Shown: positions 17,829 to 27,300 of the stretch, one piece after another | Numbering within the stretch: position 1 is the stretch's first letter | Layout: every line of letters begins with the position of its first letter | The notes under the pieces: model-generated | The model's input: the letters and a program-made list of their open reading frames with translations, nothing else | Database searches by the model: none | Told to the model about the DNA's origin: nothing | Translations under genes and position numbers: made by a program | Assembly: GCA_015233015.1 (NCBI GenBank) | Contig: JADFYO010000034.1 | Coordinates: 1 to 37,068, forward strand | Direction: 5' to 3' | Source: Nitrospirota bacterium | GTDB lineage: Bacteria > Nitrospirota > Thermodesulfovibrionia > Thermodesulfovibrionales > Magnetobacteriaceae | DNA length: 37,068 nt

Positions 17829-20231
17829 ATGTTTGCAGTAAAAAGTTACTCCCCGAAAGGAAACAGCAAGGTATCTCTGTTTATTCTAATCAGCTACGTT
17901 ATAGCGTATTGGTTTAGTCCGATTTTTATAAGTAGTTTAAATGCGTACGCAAAGACGGTAACAACACCAGATATTAGAAGTAATATCAATAAAAATCCTG
18001 AGGACGCACTGATTCAGTTTACATCCGGCAATCACATCATAGGCTTTAAGGAAGACAAGGTATATGTAGCCTCAATGGATCATGCGCTGACAGTGGAATT
18101 TGTGGGAGCAAATAAAGTAACGCCTCAAGCTAATAGTGGAAAGACAACAGAAGGGAGAGCCGCAGCATTAGGTAAAGCAAGTTATGACAATCTATGGGAT
18201 GGAATAACGTTATCCTACGAGTCAGGGCAAAAGGGGCTACTGGAAAGTACATATCATCTAAAGGCAGGTGCAGATCCCGATCTAATAAGATTGAAGTACA
18301 ACGTGCCGCTATCGATAGACGACAATGGAAATCTGGTACTGAAATATAAAACCGGCACAATGCAGGAATCAGCGCCAATAGCCTGGCAGGAAATCGAGGG
18401 TAAAAAAGTACCGGTAGAAATAAGTTTTAAAGTCTCTGGAGAACGGGAAGCAGGTTTTAAAGTGGCAAAGCATGATGCCAGATACCCGTTAATAATAGAC
18501 CCTGCCCTTACATGGAACACTTTTCTCGGAGGGGCTGGAATCGATGCATCATATGGCATGGCAGTAGATACAAGCGGTAACGTTTATGTTACTGGTTATA
18601 GCAGTGCCACATGGGGTTCCCCTGTGACGACTTACACTTCTGGTAATGACGCCTTTGCAGCTAAGTTAAACAGTTCAGGGGTACTCCAATGGAACACTTT
18701 TCTCGGTGGGGCTGGAAACGATTATGGACGAGGCATAGCAGTTGACATAAGTGGTAACGTTTATGTCACGGGTTATAGCTCTGCCACTTGGGGGGCACCT
18801 TTGACGGCTTACGGTGGTGGCGCTTATGACGCCTTTGCAGCAAAGTTGAACAGTTCAGGGGTACTCCAATGGAACACTTTCCTTGGAGGGGCTGGAACCG
18901 ATCAAGGATATGGCATAGCAGTTGATACAAGCGGTAACGTTTATGTTACGGGTAATAGCGATGCCACATGGGGTGTGTCTGTGAGGGCTTACACTTCTGG
19001 TAATGATGCCTTTGCAGCAAAGTTGAACAGTTCAGGGGTACTCCAATGGAACACTTTTCTCGGAGGGGCTGGCGACGATCTCGGTTATGGCATGGCAGTA
19101 GACACAAGCGGTAACGTTTATGTCGCGGGTTCTAGCTCTGCCACATGGGGTTCCCCTGTGACGGCTTACGGTGGTGGCGCTTATGACGCCTTTGCAGCTA
19201 AGTTAAACAGTTCAGGGGTACTTCAATGGAACACTTTTCTCGGAGGGGCTGGAACCGATTACGGATTTAGCATAGCAGTAGACACAAGCGGTAACGTTTA
19301 TGTTACGGGGCGGAGCAACGCCACATGGGGTTCCCCTGTGACGACTTACGGTGGTGGTTATGACGCCTTTGCAGCTAAGTTGAACAGTTCAGGGGGACTC
19401 CAATGGAACACTTTTCTCGGAGGGGCTGGCGACGATCTCGGTTATGGCATAGCAGTAGATACAAGCGGTAACGTTTATGTCACAGGTTATAGCACTGCCA
19501 CATGGGGTTCGCCTGTGACGGCTTTCGGTGGTGTTCAGGACGCCTTTGCAGCTAAGTTGAACAGTTCAGGGGTACTTCAGTGGGACACTTTCCTCGGAGG
19601 GGCTGGAACTGATTACGGATATGGCATAGCAGTAGATACAAGCGGTAACGTTTATGTCGCGGGTTATAGCACTGCCACATGGGGTTCGCCGGTGAGGGCT
19701 TACACCGCTGGTAATGACGCCTTTATCGCGATGATTCATAATGATGCTTTGTCGATCAGGAATGACAACGTAACATACACACTGCCGTACTTAACTACCG
19801 CAGCTGACAAACCAGTCTATTGCCTTATAACAAACCAGACGAATGACAACGCGACGATACACTTTACCGTAAACGCAAACTCATCTGGTACCGCAAATCA
19901 AACGTTTCAGAATTATAATGCGCTTAGTAACTATGCGATTATCTATGCACGTCAGACGCGTATGTTATCTTTTGAGGGACTTAATATAAACCTTGACGGC
20001 TTGGTGATGGGGAGTGTATCTGTCATTATGACATCCGGGTCGTATGGCGGCAGGATTAGTCTTTGGCAGATGGGTACTATAGGCGGTTCAGGTTCAGCCA
20101 ATTCATGGTCGTGTACAGATTTGCCTATGGCATGTTTTCAGGGCACCACTACCCCTAAGCGTAACCTCGTCGGGTATATGTGCTCTGACCAATATTCACC
20201 GCAGACGCCGATCCAGCATTTCACGTATTAA
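17829..20231 (+). CDS. Exported SBBP beta-propeller-repeat protein
   Basis: An 800-residue exported protein. After an N-terminal hydrophobic export segment (about residues 15-40) comes a domain (about 50-225) of the kind that precedes SBBP repeats. Seven SBBP repeats follow (229-637), each about 59-60 residues with WNTFLGGAG, AVDTSGNVYVTGYS, ATWG and DAFAAKLNSSG, a probable beta-propeller. A unique C-terminal beta-rich domain (640-800) ends the protein. The ATG at 17829 is chosen because GGGGGG is 8 bases upstream; the longer frame's TTG at 17757 is the promoter -35 box. Function is unknown, plausibly surface binding or adhesion. The gene looks phase-variable and is followed by a small hairpin. 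Confidence 0.85.
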   Translation: MFAVKSYSPKGNSKVSLFILISYVIAYWFSPIFISSLNAYAKTVTTPDIRSNINKNPEDALIQFTSGNHIIGFKEDKVYVASMDHALTVEFVGANKVTPQANSGKTTEGRAAALGKASYDNLWDGITLSYESGQKGLLESTYHLKAGADPDLIRLKYNVPLSIDDNGNLVLKYKTGTMQESAPIAWQEIEGKKVPVEISFKVSGEREAGFKVAKHDARYPLIIDPALTWNTFLGGAGIDASYGMAVDTSGNVYVTGYSSATWGSPVTTYTSGNDAFAAKLNSSGVLQWNTFLGGAGNDYGRGIAVDISGNVYVTGYSSATWGAPLTAYGGGAYDAFAAKLNSSGVLQWNTFLGGAGTDQGYGIAVDTSGNVYVTGNSDATWGVSVRAYTSGNDAFAAKLNSSGVLQWNTFLGGAGDDLGYGMAVDTSGNVYVAGSSSATWGSPVTAYGGGAYDAFAAKLNSSGVLQWNTFLGGAGTDYGFSIAVDTSGNVYVTGRSNATWGSPVTTYGGGYDAFAAKLNSSGGLQWNTFLGGAGDDLGYGIAVDTSGNVYVTGYSTATWGSPVTAFGGVQDAFAAKLNSSGVLQWDTFLGGAGTDYGYGIAVDTSGNVYVAGYSTATWGSPVRAYTAGNDAFIAMIHNDALSIRNDNVTYTLPYLTTAADKPVYCLITNQTNDNATIHFTVNANSSGTANQTFQNYNALSNYAIIYARQTRMLSFEGLNINLDGLVMGSVSVIMTSGSYGGRISLWQMGTIGGSGSANSWSCTDLPMACFQGTTTPKRNLVGYMCSDQYSPQTPIQHFTY
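18513..19740 (+). repeat. Seven tandem coding repeats of 177-180 bp
   Basis: Repeat units start at 18513, 18690, 18870, 19047, 19227, 19404 and 19581 (spacings 177, 180, 177, 180, 177, 177). Long stretches are identical at the DNA level (for example GACGCCTTTGCAGC and AGCGGTAACGTTTATGT), not just in protein. Lengths are multiples of three, so gain or loss of units would keep the frame. Confidence 0.95.
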
Positions 20232-20263
20232 AACCAACACGCCGTCAAAGAAGTGATTCGGAG

Positions 20264-20288
20264 TCATCCTTCGACAGGCTCAGGATGA
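20264..20288. terminator. Small hairpin after SBBP gene, possible terminator or repeat remnant
   Basis: TCATCCT (20264-20270) and AGGATGA (20282-20288) form a 7-bp stem with an 11-base loop TCGACAGGCTC. This CATCCTTCGACAGGCTCAGGATG sequence type is a known kind of dispersed bacterial repeat, so it may be a repeat rather than a dedicated terminator. No strong T-run follows. Confidence 0.4.
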
Positions 20289-20344
20289 TTCAAATTTGCT
20301 TATTTCTATAGAACTCATTTTGGTAGTGATATGCAATTGCCACA

Positions 20345-21007
20345 TTAATCAAAATAAATAAATTCATAATCCCCTGTATATCCGAACTCATTATAAATCC
20401 AGATCCATTCCTGTGTTTTATAAAATGCCTCACAGGTGAGCGCCCAACACTGAAGATTAAACAGTTGCTGTTCGTTGTTATAACTTTCTACCGCGATGTA
20501 CTTATTCCTGCCGACGCGCTCAATCTCTCTCAGGGCGTTTTTTAATTCGTAAATGTGCAGATTATGAAGTGTGGTTATGGAAATGACAAGGTCAAATTCT
20601 TTATCGCCGTAAGGATACGGCTCACTGGCATTGTAAACATGGAGACAGGGTCTTATCTCCTCTTTCGCGTTTTCTATGGCGTATTGAGATATGTCAAATC
20701 CAGCGATAGTACACTCCGGCAGGAGCTTTTTTAACTCGTAAAGAAGAAACCCTTTGCCGCAGCCGACATCGAGGATTTTAGCGTTTTGACCGAGATTATA
20801 GGTTTTAATTAACCCTTCTGCCGCCTGCCGCCACCTGCCGTCATACCTGTAGCCGCCGTAACCGTGTCGTCTGTCGCCATCCCAAAAGTCTTTATCGAAG
20901 CGCCTGGCAATCTTCATGCACTCTACCTTGCCATCATTCATTCGCGGCAGATATTCCCGTGCGGTCTTTTTGTGAAGCGGCGTTATTATATTTAAAAGTC
21001 TGCCCAT
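20345..21007 (-). CDS. Class I SAM-dependent methyltransferase
   Basis: A 220-residue protein from the ATG at 21007. A TTG at 21037 would add ten residues, but neither start has a clear ribosome binding site. The SAM-binding motif I is ILDVGCGKG, followed by an acidic residue in AGFDIS and the DLVISITTLHNL motif IV/V region. The N-terminal block with KKTAREYLPRM, DFWDGDRRHGYGGYRYDGRW is a conserved signature I associate with methyltransferases in surface-sugar clusters, but the substrate is not known. It stands alone on the minus strand between the SBBP gene and the dispersed repeat. Confidence 0.85.
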   Translation of the reverse strand: MGRLLNIITPLHKKTAREYLPRMNDGKVECMKIARRFDKDFWDGDRRHGYGGYRYDGRWRQAAEGLIKTYNLGQNAKILDVGCGKGFLLYELKKLLPECTIAGFDISQYAIENAKEEIRPCLHVYNASEPYPYGDKEFDLVISITTLHNLHIYELKNALREIERVGRNKYIAVESYNNEQQLFNLQCWALTCEAFYKTQEWIWIYNEFGYTGDYEFIYFD

Positions 21008-21108
21008 TGAATGATTATAAATTATCTGTTTTAGCAATGTCTATGTGGCACGCAGGGCAAACGCATTAGAAATTTCATCCCTTATTTTTGTCATTCCGGC
21101 CTCATTTT

Positions 21109-21208
21109 GTCATTCCGGCTTGTCCGGAATCTGTCCTTATGCCTAAGAATATGCACAATCATCATGAAACTCCAACTACAGGGCAGATTCCGGACAAGCC
21201 GGAATGAC
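21109..21208. repeat. Dispersed inverted repeat, copy 2 (perfect 25-bp arms)
   Basis: Arms at 21109-21133 and 21184-21208 are perfect reverse complements over 25 bases with a 50-base loop. The arm core matches the repeat at 212-287. A further half arm (GTCATTCCGGC, 21089-21099) lies just outside. It sits between the methyltransferase and cyclase genes. The structure looks like a miniature mobile or repetitive element; transcripts through it would form a long stable hairpin. Confidence 0.85.
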
Positions 21209-21290
21209 GGAAAGAGGCAAGCCGGAAAGATTGCATAGGTATCTTCTGCTTTATTTTTCAAATGCGTTCGCCCTGATGAGGCGCGGTCTA

Positions 21291-21299
21291 TGATATAAT
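21291..21299 (+). promoter_or_regulatory. Extended -10 promoter of the cyclase pair
   Basis: TGATATAAT (21291-21299) is an extended -10 (TGnTATAAT). The predicted start near 21306 leaves a leader of only about 6 bases before the ATG at 21312, with no Shine-Dalgarno sequence. A matching -35 is not evident. Confidence 0.5.
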
Positions 21300-21311
21300 A
21301 ATCGCATAATC

Positions 21312-24300
21312 ATGCTGAACATAATACGAAGAATTGGGTTTTTAACAGGGTTTTCTAAACCTGTACAAGGGATTGTCATCGGCCTTTGTGCGGGGGCAAT
21401 TGCCCTTGTTCTGGGGATGTTTCAGTTCGCGGCAGACCTTGAGCTATACACCGTCGATTTGAGATACAAGCTGCGTCCGCCGATTAAGACGCTCCCGGCA
21501 TTAGGGTATATAGATTTCGACGACGCGTCACTGCGTCTTTTCGGGCCGTGGCCGTGGCCGCGTCTAAGACATACGGTGCTTGTCAATACCCTTCATTTTT
21601 ATAACGCGAGGGCGGCGGCGTTTGATGTATTTTTTGTGGAAAGGGAACCCACGGTTTTCTATCCCTCTGTTCTAAAGAAATTCTTGTCTGGCAGTTCTGG
21701 CTCCAAGAACGAAAACGAATTCCTTCGCGTCCTTGACGATTCATTCAGAAATTATGACGAGGAATTTGCTGAGGCTATGACCAAATATGGAAATATTTAT
21801 CTGAGCTACTACACGATAAGGGCATCCGAAGGCGCAGACAGCAAATCAAACGGCATAGTGCGGCCAAACGCGCCAAACACAGGATTAGACTTGCTTAAGA
21901 AAACCTTTCTGCCCATCCCCAAGGGGCTTAACTCCGGTGCCTTATACGCCGACATTCACATCGACGCGCCGCTTGAGGAGTTTATCACCGCGGCAAAGGG
22001 CGTCGGGTATGCAGAGCCAGTTCTTGACAGCGACTCCATTGTGAGACACTACACTCTCCTGCGCCGTTATGATAACTATATGACATACCCTGTTGTATTA
22101 AAAATGCTATCCAATATTATGGATTTTAAACTCTCTGAGATAGAAGTCGCCCCAGGGGAGCACATCATGCTAAAAAATGCCCTGCAATACGGCACAGATA
22201 TGAGGCAGGACGTTAAAATCCCCATATATCAACGCTTCCAGATGCCACTGAATTGGGCTGGTGCTTTTCACGAGACCTACACGCACATCCCCTATGAACT
22301 CATGTCATATTTTTATGCCGTCATCAGGGCAAAGCAAATCGCCTCTGGATATACAGGAGGCAGTTACACTGAGCTGTACGACGAGATATACTCGTACTTA
22401 ATGGAAGACACTCTCATCTCAGAAGACAATGGACGCGGTATTGCCGCTGAGATTACCTCCGCACTTTTAATCTCGAAATATATAGACAGGTCAATGAAAG
22501 AACCGGAAATTTATCGGCAATTAAAACCATACATTAACGAGGATACTATCGGAAGGGTATATGCCGTAGTAACGGCCTCCCTTCAAATCGAGAAAGAATT
22601 GAAAGAAAATCGTGGAGGCAGTGACCCTGCCGCGAACATCAAGGAAAGCTCGTATGCCCCGCAGATTGCAGAGGCGCTAAAAAACATGAAGTGGTATTAC
22701 AGTAAAAACCGGCTCAAAGAAGCCTATCCATATTATTTCCCGAACGCGGCAACGCTTATTAAACAGGGACAGCCGGGCACATTCTCCCCCATAGACATGG
22801 AAGGCATGATATTCATGACAGGCCTGGCCGGGACAGGCACAATTGATCTGAACCCGACCCCATATGAACCCGCCGCCCCTATGGTGTCATTTCACCTCAA
22901 TGCCATAAATTCCATACTCACGGGACAATTTCTGCACTCCGCCCCCACTGCGTACAACCATGCCGTTACCATTGCCTTGTCCATATTGACCGCGATAGTG
23001 GGAGTTTTGACCGGCGTCATAATAACTTCTGCCTTAACGGCGGCGGCAGCGGCAGCTTATACATTTCTCACGTACAAACTCTGGATTATGAAAGGATACC
23101 GAATAGATTTGGTCATTCCTCTTACAGGCATGGCCCTGGCCTATATAACTGTCCTTGTTACTCAATTTGTGAGGATGTTTTTGGAAAGGAAAAAGGTTAG
23201 GTCAATATTTGGTCAAATGGTATCTCCAGCGGTACTAAAGACTATGGAGGAAAACCCGGATAGTTTTACACTGACCGGACAGCGCAAGGCCGCCGCGGTA
23301 TTCTTCTCCTCTCTAAACGGCATGGACGAGGCAATTCGTAAGGTATCGCCTCAGGAACTGCCTGCCCTTCTCAGCATTTACCTCTCACCTAATAGTGATA
23401 TAATTATGAACTATGGCGGATATATCGATAAATATGAAGGGCACGTCATCATGGCGGACTTTGGTGTCCCGATAGACGATGAGTTGGCCGCGGTCAAGTG
23501 TGCCTTTAGCGCGATTGAACAAAGACTTGACTGTGCGGCGTTTAAATACTACGCAGAGGCCGCCTACGGACTTTCTGTAAGCGTGTCCATAGGGTTTAAT
23601 TATGGTTATGTCTCCGCAGGGAATATGGGTTCAGAAGAGAAATTTCAATACACCGTCATGGGAGACCCCGTCAATGTGGCCGCCAGACTGATGGCGGCAA
23701 ATTCTATCTACAACTCAGACTATGCCATCACAGGAGAGGATACCGTACCAGTCATATCAGAATTCGTTCACCTTCGTCTGCTTGACAGGCTCCTGCTGAA
23801 AGGAAAGACCAAACCGCTGACCATTTATGAGTGCATCGGCTGGAAGCCTGAGGCATATCTGAAGCTCCACTCAGGCAAACCTCTGCCCCCGTACTTTAAG
23901 GACCTCTGGATAAAAGCCCCTGCGGCTAAGATAATTGGCTATGTCCATCTGTGGGAAAGGATTTATAATAAGACCGCCCACCCGTTGGCAAAGACTATAT
24001 GGGATTTTTTTAACGAATGCCGTTCAGTTGCAGAGCCGCTCCTGTATAAGAAAATGGCAGAGGATTTCTATAAAAAAATATCAGGCAACGGCAGCACATG
24101 GCATGAGATGATGGCCCTTGCCGGTGCCCCCACTGAAAACGACCTGACCGCCAGCAGATACTTCGGGGAGGCGCTTAAACTCTATTGGGAACGCCGTTGG
24201 GACGAGGCAATTGAGGTATTTGTAAAAAAAGTGCTGCAATATGCACCAAACGACGCCCCTGCGCGGTCTTTTATTAACCGTATAGAGTCATATAAAGAAA

Positions 24301-24350
24301 ACCCGCCCCCGGAGCATTGGCAGGGGGAATTCATTCAGACAAAGAAATGA
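21312..24350 (+). CDS. CHASE2 receptor cyclase-like protein, C2-type half (lacks metal aspartates)
   Basis: A 1012-residue membrane protein: N-terminal TM helix (about 20-38), a large extracytoplasmic CHASE2 sensor (DLRYKLRP, PWPWPRLRH) with a long insert, a C-terminal TM cluster (about 548-625), a class III cyclase domain (about 655-830) and a tail ending in a TPR-like unit (WDEAIEVF, NPPPEHWQGEF). Both metal-binding aspartates are replaced: Ser667 in FFSSLNG and His711 in KYEGHV, spaced 44 residues as in active cyclases. Base-recognition Lys707/Thr781 and transition-state Asn788 and Arg792 (MGDPVNVAARL) remain. Alone it should be inactive; it probably supplies one half of a heterodimer with the next gene, which it overlaps by ATGA. 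Confidence 0.9.
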   Translation: MLNIIRRIGFLTGFSKPVQGIVIGLCAGAIALVLGMFQFAADLELYTVDLRYKLRPPIKTLPALGYIDFDDASLRLFGPWPWPRLRHTVLVNTLHFYNARAAAFDVFFVEREPTVFYPSVLKKFLSGSSGSKNENEFLRVLDDSFRNYDEEFAEAMTKYGNIYLSYYTIRASEGADSKSNGIVRPNAPNTGLDLLKKTFLPIPKGLNSGALYADIHIDAPLEEFITAAKGVGYAEPVLDSDSIVRHYTLLRRYDNYMTYPVVLKMLSNIMDFKLSEIEVAPGEHIMLKNALQYGTDMRQDVKIPIYQRFQMPLNWAGAFHETYTHIPYELMSYFYAVIRAKQIASGYTGGSYTELYDEIYSYLMEDTLISEDNGRGIAAEITSALLISKYIDRSMKEPEIYRQLKPYINEDTIGRVYAVVTASLQIEKELKENRGGSDPAANIKESSYAPQIAEALKNMKWYYSKNRLKEAYPYYFPNAATLIKQGQPGTFSPIDMEGMIFMTGLAGTGTIDLNPTPYEPAAPMVSFHLNAINSILTGQFLHSAPTAYNHAVTIALSILTAIVGVLTGVIITSALTAAAAAAYTFLTYKLWIMKGYRIDLVIPLTGMALAYITVLVTQFVRMFLERKKVRSIFGQMVSPAVLKTMEENPDSFTLTGQRKAAAVFFSSLNGMDEAIRKVSPQELPALLSIYLSPNSDIIMNYGGYIDKYEGHVIMADFGVPIDDELAAVKCAFSAIEQRLDCAAFKYYAEAAYGLSVSVSIGFNYGYVSAGNMGSEEKFQYTVMGDPVNVAARLMAANSIYNSDYAITGEDTVPVISEFVHLRLLDRLLLKGKTKPLTIYECIGWKPEAYLKLHSGKPLPPYFKDLWIKAPAAKIIGYVHLWERIYNKTAHPLAKTIWDFFNECRSVAEPLLYKKMAEDFYKKISGNGSTWHEMMALAGAPTENDLTASRYFGEALKLYWERRWDEAIEVFVKKVLQYAPNDAPARSFINRIESYKENPPPEHWQGEFIQTKK

Positions 24351-27300
24351 CAGCTAAACTTTGGAATAAAATTGTTACGGGAAAAATCTCTAAGCCGCTC
24401 TTAATCGTCTTTGCCATCGGGACTATCATATCGCTTTTGGCAGCAGCGCTTGGCGGGTTAGGGGCCTTCAATAGGATTGAGGACACCGCCCTTGAGATTG
24501 CATTTTTAAAAAGGCCGCCGCTCAAAGCAGACCCGGCCATTATGAGTATCGACATTGATGATGAGGCAATTGCCACACTTGGCCGCTGGCCCTGGCCGCT
24601 TGAGAGACATAAATCTCTCGTTGATTTATTAAAACTCTACAAAAGCCGCTCGGTCATATTCACAGATATCGACATATCGAAGACTGCCCATAATGCGATG
24701 GAAGAAAGCGCCGCGTGGCTACTGAAAGACGCGATTAAAGACGCGTATATTAAGGGCGGCGGCGATATAATGAACGCGGCATTAATTGACAGCGGCGGCG
24801 ACGCCTTTTATAACACACTGAAAGACGATGGAAAGGTCTTTTACACTATAATACTCCCAACGCCATGTGCGGCGCGGGCAGTTCCCCCGAAACCCAAACT
24901 CTCCGAAGGTATTCTTTTCTTAAACGGCATCAGAGGCGGCGGTTTTAACACTATCGTTATGGACAAGCAGGGAATGGTTTTCAGATATCCACTGATTGCA
25001 AGCTGCGATGATACACTCTATCCTTCGCTTGCGCTGGCGGCGGCGATAAAAATTACAAACTCGGACAATGTTACGGTTATCCCGGGCAAATTCGTCACGT
25101 TTGAAAACGCCAAAACCGGCAGAACCGCAATCCCTATCGACAATAAGGGGCAGATGCCGGTAAACTGGGCGGGCAGTTATAAGAGCACATTCCAGCGCAT
25201 TCCATTGGGCCTTGCCGCCGGGTTTATCGTCTTTCAGGAGGCTAAGAATGAGCTGAGGAAATATGATTTGAAAACGATGCCAGACCCCCGCACCGCCCTC
25301 GACCAAGTCATTAAAGAGCTGAAAAAATACAATTACACATCCAAAGACAAAATCGAACTTACCGCGAATTTAGTGTATAATGCTGCTCTGATTGAAAATC
25401 ACCTGAACTCCACCGGCTGTACCGTTAAAGATGCGATAGATTATTTTGGATTACAAGAGAACTGGACAAGGATTGGCAATCAAATAAAATTTAACAACTA
25501 CCTGCTTGTAAAATATGACGAAACCGAAATGCCCCCAGTCTATGAAGACGTAATAAAGGAGCTTGGCTTTACGCCTGAGGAGGCCGAGGCGGCGATGCTC
25601 AAAACCTCCTACGACTTAGTCATGTTTCATCTTGGCAGCGACTCGATACCATTGGTAAGACCCCTCTATTTTGAGAGCGCGGAGCATGTGGTTGATGACA
25701 AAGTTCAGATGGTAAGCCCGTTGATATTAAAGGACAGGATAGTATTTTATGGACTTACGGCAACCGGCCTGACCTCACAAAACCCAACCCCGTTTATGAA
25801 GAGGCACCCGATGCTTGACCTGCCCATAAACGTGCTGAACTCCATACTGACCGGAAAATTTCTCCACGAACTGCCGCGGTCACTAAACTATGCGATAACA
25901 TTCGTGCTTGCTTATGGGATCGTTGTGCTAGTGCTTATGGCTGCCCCGATAAGAAGCGGTGTGATAACTGTTTCAGCGGCGGCAGTGTATTTAGCGCTTT
26001 CATGGCATATGTTTACAGCGCGGGGCATGATAATGCCGGTATCAGAGCCTGTTTTTACTATAATCGGCGCGTATTTCGGCGGAGTTCTCTACAGGTATTT
26101 TAAGGAACGTAACGAGCGCAGGAAGGTCAGGCAGATGTTTTCCACAATGGTATCTCCGGAGATATTAAAGATAATTGAGAAAACCCCCGGCAAGCTGAAC
26201 CTTGGCGGTGAAATCAGACGGGCGACGATGTTTTCGTCAGATGTCTCCGGGTTTACGACCATATCGGAAGGCGTTACGTCGAGGGAGCTGGCAGACATAC
26301 TAAACGTCTATCTGACGCCTATGAGCAACATCATAATGAGCTACGACGGCTATGTTGACAAGTACGAGGGGGATGCGATAAAGGCAGACTTCGGTGTGCC
26401 GTTGAGTGACGCTGCTCACGCGTGGAAGGCCTGCTGGGCTGCCCTTCACCAACAGGAGGAGCTGTTCGTAGTAGGGCGCATGATACTCCTTCAGTATGGC
26501 GTAAAGATAACCGCCCGAATGGGGGTAAACACCGGAGAGGTGCTGGCGGGCAACATGGGTTCAGAGGGACACATTCAGTACACAGTCATGGGGCCGGCCG
26601 CAGCAGTTGCCGAAGAGCTTGAGCCGGCTAACAAACTCTTCGACACATGGATTATGATCGGACACGACACCTGCGAAGACGCCAAAGCCTATATCACAGC
26701 AAGATGCCTCGGCGAAATTCAGACCCATCACGGCACAGAGACCGTATATGAACTTGCGGGGTGGAATAAGGAAAAGTTTCTCTCATACTGGGAACACAGG
26801 CCAGTCCCCAAGCTCCTGATAGAATCTTTCAGTAAACTTAGACCTGAGAAGATCCTGGGCTATAACTATTATTTTAAAAATAAGACACTGCCGGAGCTGC
26901 CCATGCTGACTGAGATTCGAGAGCTGTTTTCTGAACTGGCAGCGCTTTCTGTCCAGTATATGCAGATACGGGATACCATCAATATTGTCTCAATCTGGCG
27001 CGGCATTAACGAATTACAGGAGCGGCTGAAGCCTTATGAAGCAATTTACGTCAATGATGAAGCACCGGAGACAATTCGTTATGAAATCGCGGAACTCAGC
27101 GGCGCGGCGGCGAATGAAACAATACCTTATAAGTCATTGCTCCTCAGCCAGCAAGTTACACTGAAACAGCTCATGGCATATATCGCAACACTTACCGGCA
27201 AAATCAGCAAGGCAGACACCGAAAACTTTTATGACATAGCAGACAGACTTTTAAAGGGCATCGAAAGCATAAACAAGAGGATTAATTGTGCCGGAGATCC

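Noticed and set aside
18513-19740. Regularly spaced repeats that might suggest a CRISPR array
   Set aside because: The units are 177-180 bp, multiples of three, in one open frame, and encode SBBP motifs; there are no short repeats with unique spacers.
21312-24350. Treating the first cyclase as a simple decayed pseudogene
   Set aside because: The frame is intact over 1012 codons, other catalytic residues are retained, and its losses are exactly complementary to those of its neighbour.
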